DNA of 8,091 nucleotides from Caldisericaceae bacterium (lineage in GTDB: Bacteria > Caldisericota > Caldisericia > Caldisericales > Caldisericaceae). The stretch covers positions 1-8,091 of the forward strand of contig JALSNB010000275.1 in assembly GCA_026987225.1 (NCBI GenBank). The letters are read 5' to 3'. Below the pieces are notes generated by a model, which saw only the letters and a list, made by a program, of their open reading frames with translations, had not been told where the DNA came from and ran no database searches. Positions within the stretch are counted from its first letter, which is position 1. Every line of letters starts with the position of its first letter. Both the position numbers and the translations under genes were made by a program. This document shows, one piece after another, positions 6,114 through 8,091 of this stretch.

Positions 6114-6935
6114 TCAACGTTTAAAGTCGTGCGGGTATAGAAAGTCTATACCTACCGTGCGCGGTGAGAATTTTGCAACAGGAGGAAATGTCCTTTTAAA
6201 TTGGGTGATGTAAATCCTGTGTAAAACATTATCCACAAGTTGTTTGCTATAACCCAATTTAAGGATTTCCTCTTTTGTTTTTCGTTGATCTATGTACAAG
6301 CTAAGCACCGAATCCAGTTCTGCATATCGTGCTCCTAATTCTTCTTCGTCGGTTTGGCCTGGCCATAGATCGGCCGATGGTTTTTTGCCGATAATTTTTT
6401 CAGGAATGTTCATGTATCTGGCAAGTTCGAAAATCTGGGTTTTGTACAGATCTCCTATGGGGTAGATGCTTGCTGCCATGTCTCCGTGCCACGTGCCGTA
6501 GCCAAGCATTAACTCGCTTTTGTTGCTTGTCCCTACGACTAATGCCTCAAATTCTTTAGCCTTATCAAATAGAATGCCCATTCTTATTCTTGCTAAAAAA
6601 TTTCCCTTGCGTAGTTTATCCATGTTTTGGTTTTTATTAAAGTATGGTTCTACGATTGGCGTAATATCGACGAGTTCGTACGGGATTTTTAGGTTCTTAA
6701 CTACAAGTTTGGCATCTTCTACCGATTCGGGCGAACTTGTTTTATAAGGCATGAGTATTGCCTTCGTATTTTTATTTCCCAATGCGTCTACCGTAAGATA
6801 GGCGGTTAATGCGGAATCTATACCGCCTGATAATCCGATAACGCCTTTTTTAAAACCGTTACTTTGTATTTCCTCTTTAATAAATCGCACGATAAATTCT
6901 TTAACGAGTTTGTAGTTTAAGTTTAGGTTAATCAT
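6114..6935 (-). CDS. nadE: NAD+ synthetase (synthetase half of a split glutamine-dependent enzyme)
   Basis: This 273-residue enzyme amidates nicotinate adenine dinucleotide to NAD+ with ATP and ammonia, the last step of NAD+ synthesis. It shows the ATP-pyrophosphatase P-loop GLSGGIDS (34-41), GNFLARIRM (111-119), the GTSNKSELMLGYGT segment (135-148) with GD (151-152), PIGDLYK (159-165), and PSADLWPGQTDEEE (186-199). The C-terminus, KR..PP.....SPR then YPHDF, resembles the end of the synthetase domain in fused glutamine-dependent NadE. Its length is that of an ammonia-type or isolated synthetase domain. The start ATG (7 nt after AGAGG on the minus strand, allowing for the spacer) overlaps the upstream nitrilase-like gene by 8 nt (ATGATTAA), so the two are probably translated in a coupled way and may form one complex in which the amidase supplies ammonia. 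The family assignment is firm; the complex is inferred. Confidence 0.93.
   Translation of the reverse strand: MINLNLNYKLVKEFIVRFIKEEIQSNGFKKGVIGLSGGIDSALTAYLTVDALGNKNTKAILMPYKTSSPESVEDAKLVVKNLKIPYELVDITPIVEPYFNKNQNMDKLRKGNFLARIRMGILFDKAKEFEALVVGTSNKSELMLGYGTWHGDMAASIYPIGDLYKTQIFELARYMNIPEKIIGKKPSADLWPGQTDEEELGARYAELDSVLSLYIDQRKTKEEILKLGYSKQLVDNVLHRIYITQFKRTFPPVAKFSPRTVGIDFLYPHDFKR
6134..6152. other. Perfect short inverted repeat inside the 3' end of nadE
   Basis: GGTATAGA (6134-6141) and TCTATACC (6145-6152) form an 8-bp perfect stem with a 3-nt loop AAG. It lies within the last codons of nadE, 25 bp beyond the Roadblock stop. There is no U-tract on either strand, so it is not a standard intrinsic terminator. 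It might stabilise or define the 3' ends of the converging transcripts, or be chance. Confidence 0.4.
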
Positions 6936-7776
6936 TTTTACCTCTCACGATTCTGTCCAGGTTATTTTTTATAATATTGATATCCTCTTCCCTAAGCAAG
7001 GGGAATGATTGTCTTCTTCTGTAAATTTCCTCCGTATCTATTTCGGCAATTGTCAGTTTTTCGTCCAAAATGCCTGCAAACGCAATTTTTTCCCCGAAAG
7101 GACTACTTACCATCGATCCGCCGTAAAAGCCAAGTCCGTCCTCAAATCCGACTCTGTTCACAAAAACAATAAATTCCGCAAAAAAGTTTGAGTATGTATA
7201 TAAACTGCTTTCAACGAGTTTTTCGATTCCCGGAATTTCGCCCGCAACACCCCTGAGTGGCATATTGCTCATTGCGAGAACAAAATCCGTACCTTGCATA
7301 TACGAGAGGAAGAGAAGTGAAGGATGGAACAAATCCCTGCATATTACCGTCGAAACACGGCCGATTTTTGTTTTAAACGTGTCAATTTTGTTTCCTCTCC
7401 CCATAAACCTTAATTCCTGAAACATTCCGTGTGTCGGAAGGTATATTTTCCTATAGACGTTTTTTGCCTCGCCGTTTTCTATAAAAAGAGCGGAATTGTA
7501 TATGTTTTTATCTTCTCCTATCTCCACAAAACCAAGGGCAATGTCTATTTTTTTTCCGAGTGCGTATATCGGGGCGAGAAATTCGTCTTCGTACTTCATT
7601 GCAACTTCCATGGACAGATCCTTCAGGGAATATCCGGTCAGGCTAAGTTCCGGAAAAACTATCAAATCTGCTTTGCTTTCAATTGCTTTTTCTATCCACT
7701 CTATATGTTTTTCTCTGTTCTTATCAAGATCTCCAAGCAATGGATTGATCTGTGCCAGTGCTATTTTAATTTTCAT
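6928..7776 (-). CDS. Nitrilase-superfamily amidohydrolase, likely glutaminase subunit for NadE
   Basis: This 282-residue carbon-nitrogen hydrolase has the Glu-Lys-Cys triad: Glu43 in FPELSLTGY, Lys110 in YRKIYLPTHG and Cys146 in VICRD, with the second conserved Glu probably Glu121 in the F.E..F block. C-terminal GSMVSSPFGE (220-229) and RRRQSFPLLREED (253-265) match the end of the nitrilase domain. In fused glutamine-dependent NAD+ synthetases an amidase domain of this type forms the N-terminal half and feeds ammonia to the synthetase. Here the gene order amidase-then-synthetase is the same but there are two reading frames. It has GGAGAG at 7783-7788 (minus strand) with a 6-nt spacer. Its ATG lies inside the end of the upstream QueT-like gene (11-nt overlap), and its own stop overlaps nadE. 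The residue after the nucleophile is Arg, where NadE amidase domains usually carry Glu. An independent role as an omega-amidase or N-carbamoylputrescine amidase-like enzyme cannot be excluded. Confidence 0.85.
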   Translation of the reverse strand: MKIKIALAQINPLLGDLDKNREKHIEWIEKAIESKADLIVFPELSLTGYSLKDLSMEVAMKYEDEFLAPIYALGKKIDIALGFVEIGEDKNIYNSALFIENGEAKNVYRKIYLPTHGMFQELRFMGRGNKIDTFKTKIGRVSTVICRDLFHPSLLFLSYMQGTDFVLAMSNMPLRGVAGEIPGIEKLVESSLYTYSNFFAEFIVFVNRVGFEDGLGFYGGSMVSSPFGEKIAFAGILDEKLTIAEIDTEEIYRRRQSFPLLREEDINIIKNNLDRIVRGKND

Positions 7777-8091
7777 TTTTTGCTCTCCGTAGTAAGAAGT
7801 ACAGAAGCGGAAGCCCGAGTGCTACTGTTGCAATTGCTTCGCCTATGCCTATCCATACTGCACCGATTAAGTAGGGTTTTAACGCAAAATGCGTAAAAAC
7901 ATAAGAAAACGCTTTGCTTTTCGGTATTGTAAGGTTTCCGCTTTTATTCAGTACGCCAAGCAGGGTTGTTACGTAAAAAGATACTCCTAACGCATTGACT
8001 ATTATGGGAGGTATTGGTGCAAGAAAGGCCGGTTTTTTCTTTCTACCAAGATAGTAAGTGATAAGAGCCGCAATAAGCGTAAAGGTTGTTC
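7766..8091 (-). CDS. QueT-family ECF transporter S component, C-terminal part (5' end outside window)
   Basis: An open frame runs from the right edge to a TAA at 7768-7766, giving 107 residues of a membrane protein. It has hydrophobic segments around fragment residues 2-14, 22-45 and 75-100. The features resembling the QueT family (Pfam QueT) are a TLIAALITY helix, the APIPPIIVNAL segment (fragment residues about 25-35), and the terminal GIGEAIATVALGLPLL helix ahead of a basic tail (RRAKNE). QueT proteins are substrate-binding S components of energy-coupling-factor transporters, predicted to import queuosine precursors. The assignment is by pattern recognition on a partial protein. The stop codon lies inside the start of the nitrilase-like gene (ATGAAAATTAA, 11-nt overlap), so this is the upstream member of the same operon. 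The gene's start, promoter and any riboswitch are outside the window. Because it sits with NAD+ synthesis genes, the real substrate could be something other than a queuosine precursor. Confidence 0.68.
   Translation of the reverse strand, partial: TTFTLIAALITYYLGRKKKPAFLAPIPPIIVNALGVSFYVTTLLGVLNKSGNLTIPKSKAFSYVFTHFALKPYLIGAVWIGIGEAIATVALGLPLLYFLLRRAKNEN

Noticed and set aside
6134..6152. Hairpin as an intrinsic terminator for the Roadblock or nadE transcript
   Set aside because: No run of U follows the stem on either strand, and it is within nadE coding sequence; kept only as an inverted repeat.
7429..7896. 155-residue plus-strand frame, Phe/Cys-rich
   Set aside because: Antisense to the nitrilase-like gene and the QueT-like gene, both of which have clear family motifs and coupled starts.
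1..8091. Mobile elements, CRISPR arrays, tRNA/rRNA genes, long direct repeats
   Set aside because: Read through for transposase-like products, spaced repeats and RNA-gene signatures on both strands; none seen, and coding density leaves little room.

Overview
The window is gene-dense DNA, A+T-rich by eye. It reads as bacterial: most starts have strong purine-rich ribosome-binding sites, there is a hairpin plus U-tract terminator, and there is one good sigma70-like promoter. The tungsten/molybdenum aldehyde:ferredoxin oxidoreductase points to an anaerobe, and its two M42 aminopeptidase neighbours suggest peptide fermentation. The lineage cannot be fixed from this sequence. Caldisericota, Coprothermobacterota, Thermotogota or a deep-branching Firmicute would all be plausible, and that list is inference only.

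Layout. (1) 1-3345, plus strand: a tightly spaced operon of two tandem M42 metallo-aminopeptidases (the first cut by the window edge) followed by an aldehyde ferredoxin oxidoreductase, closed by an intrinsic terminator at 3371-3400. (2) 3440-5673, plus strand: a ClC-type chloride channel/transporter with a C-terminal CBS pair, overlapping by 4 nt a small YfcE/MJ0936-type metallophosphoesterase. (3) 5670-6109, plus strand: a promoter and a single-domain Roadblock/LC7 (MglB-like) protein. (4) 8091-6114, minus strand: an overlapping cluster of a QueT-family ECF transporter S component (5' end outside the window), a nitrilase-superfamily amidohydrolase, and an NAD+ synthetase. The two strands converge with only 4 bp between stop codons (6110-6113).

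How the genes may work together. The M42 peptidases would release amino acids from peptides. Aldehydes formed from the derived 2-oxoacids could then be oxidised by the AOR with reduction of ferredoxin. On the minus strand, the nitrilase-like protein and NadE look like the glutaminase and synthetase halves of a glutamine-dependent NAD+ synthetase encoded as two overlapping genes instead of one fusion. A vitamin-type transporter component is translationally coupled upstream. The ClC/phosphoesterase pair and the orphan Roadblock gene have no obvious pathway link to their neighbours.

No RNA genes, mobile elements, CRISPR arrays or long repeats were seen. No stretch over 300 bases lacks a gene. 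Nothing here is clearly a new system. The points most worth a second look are the split NAD synthetase with its coupled QueT-like partner, the ClC protein with leucine at the internal proton-glutamate position, and the paired M42-M42-AOR operon.
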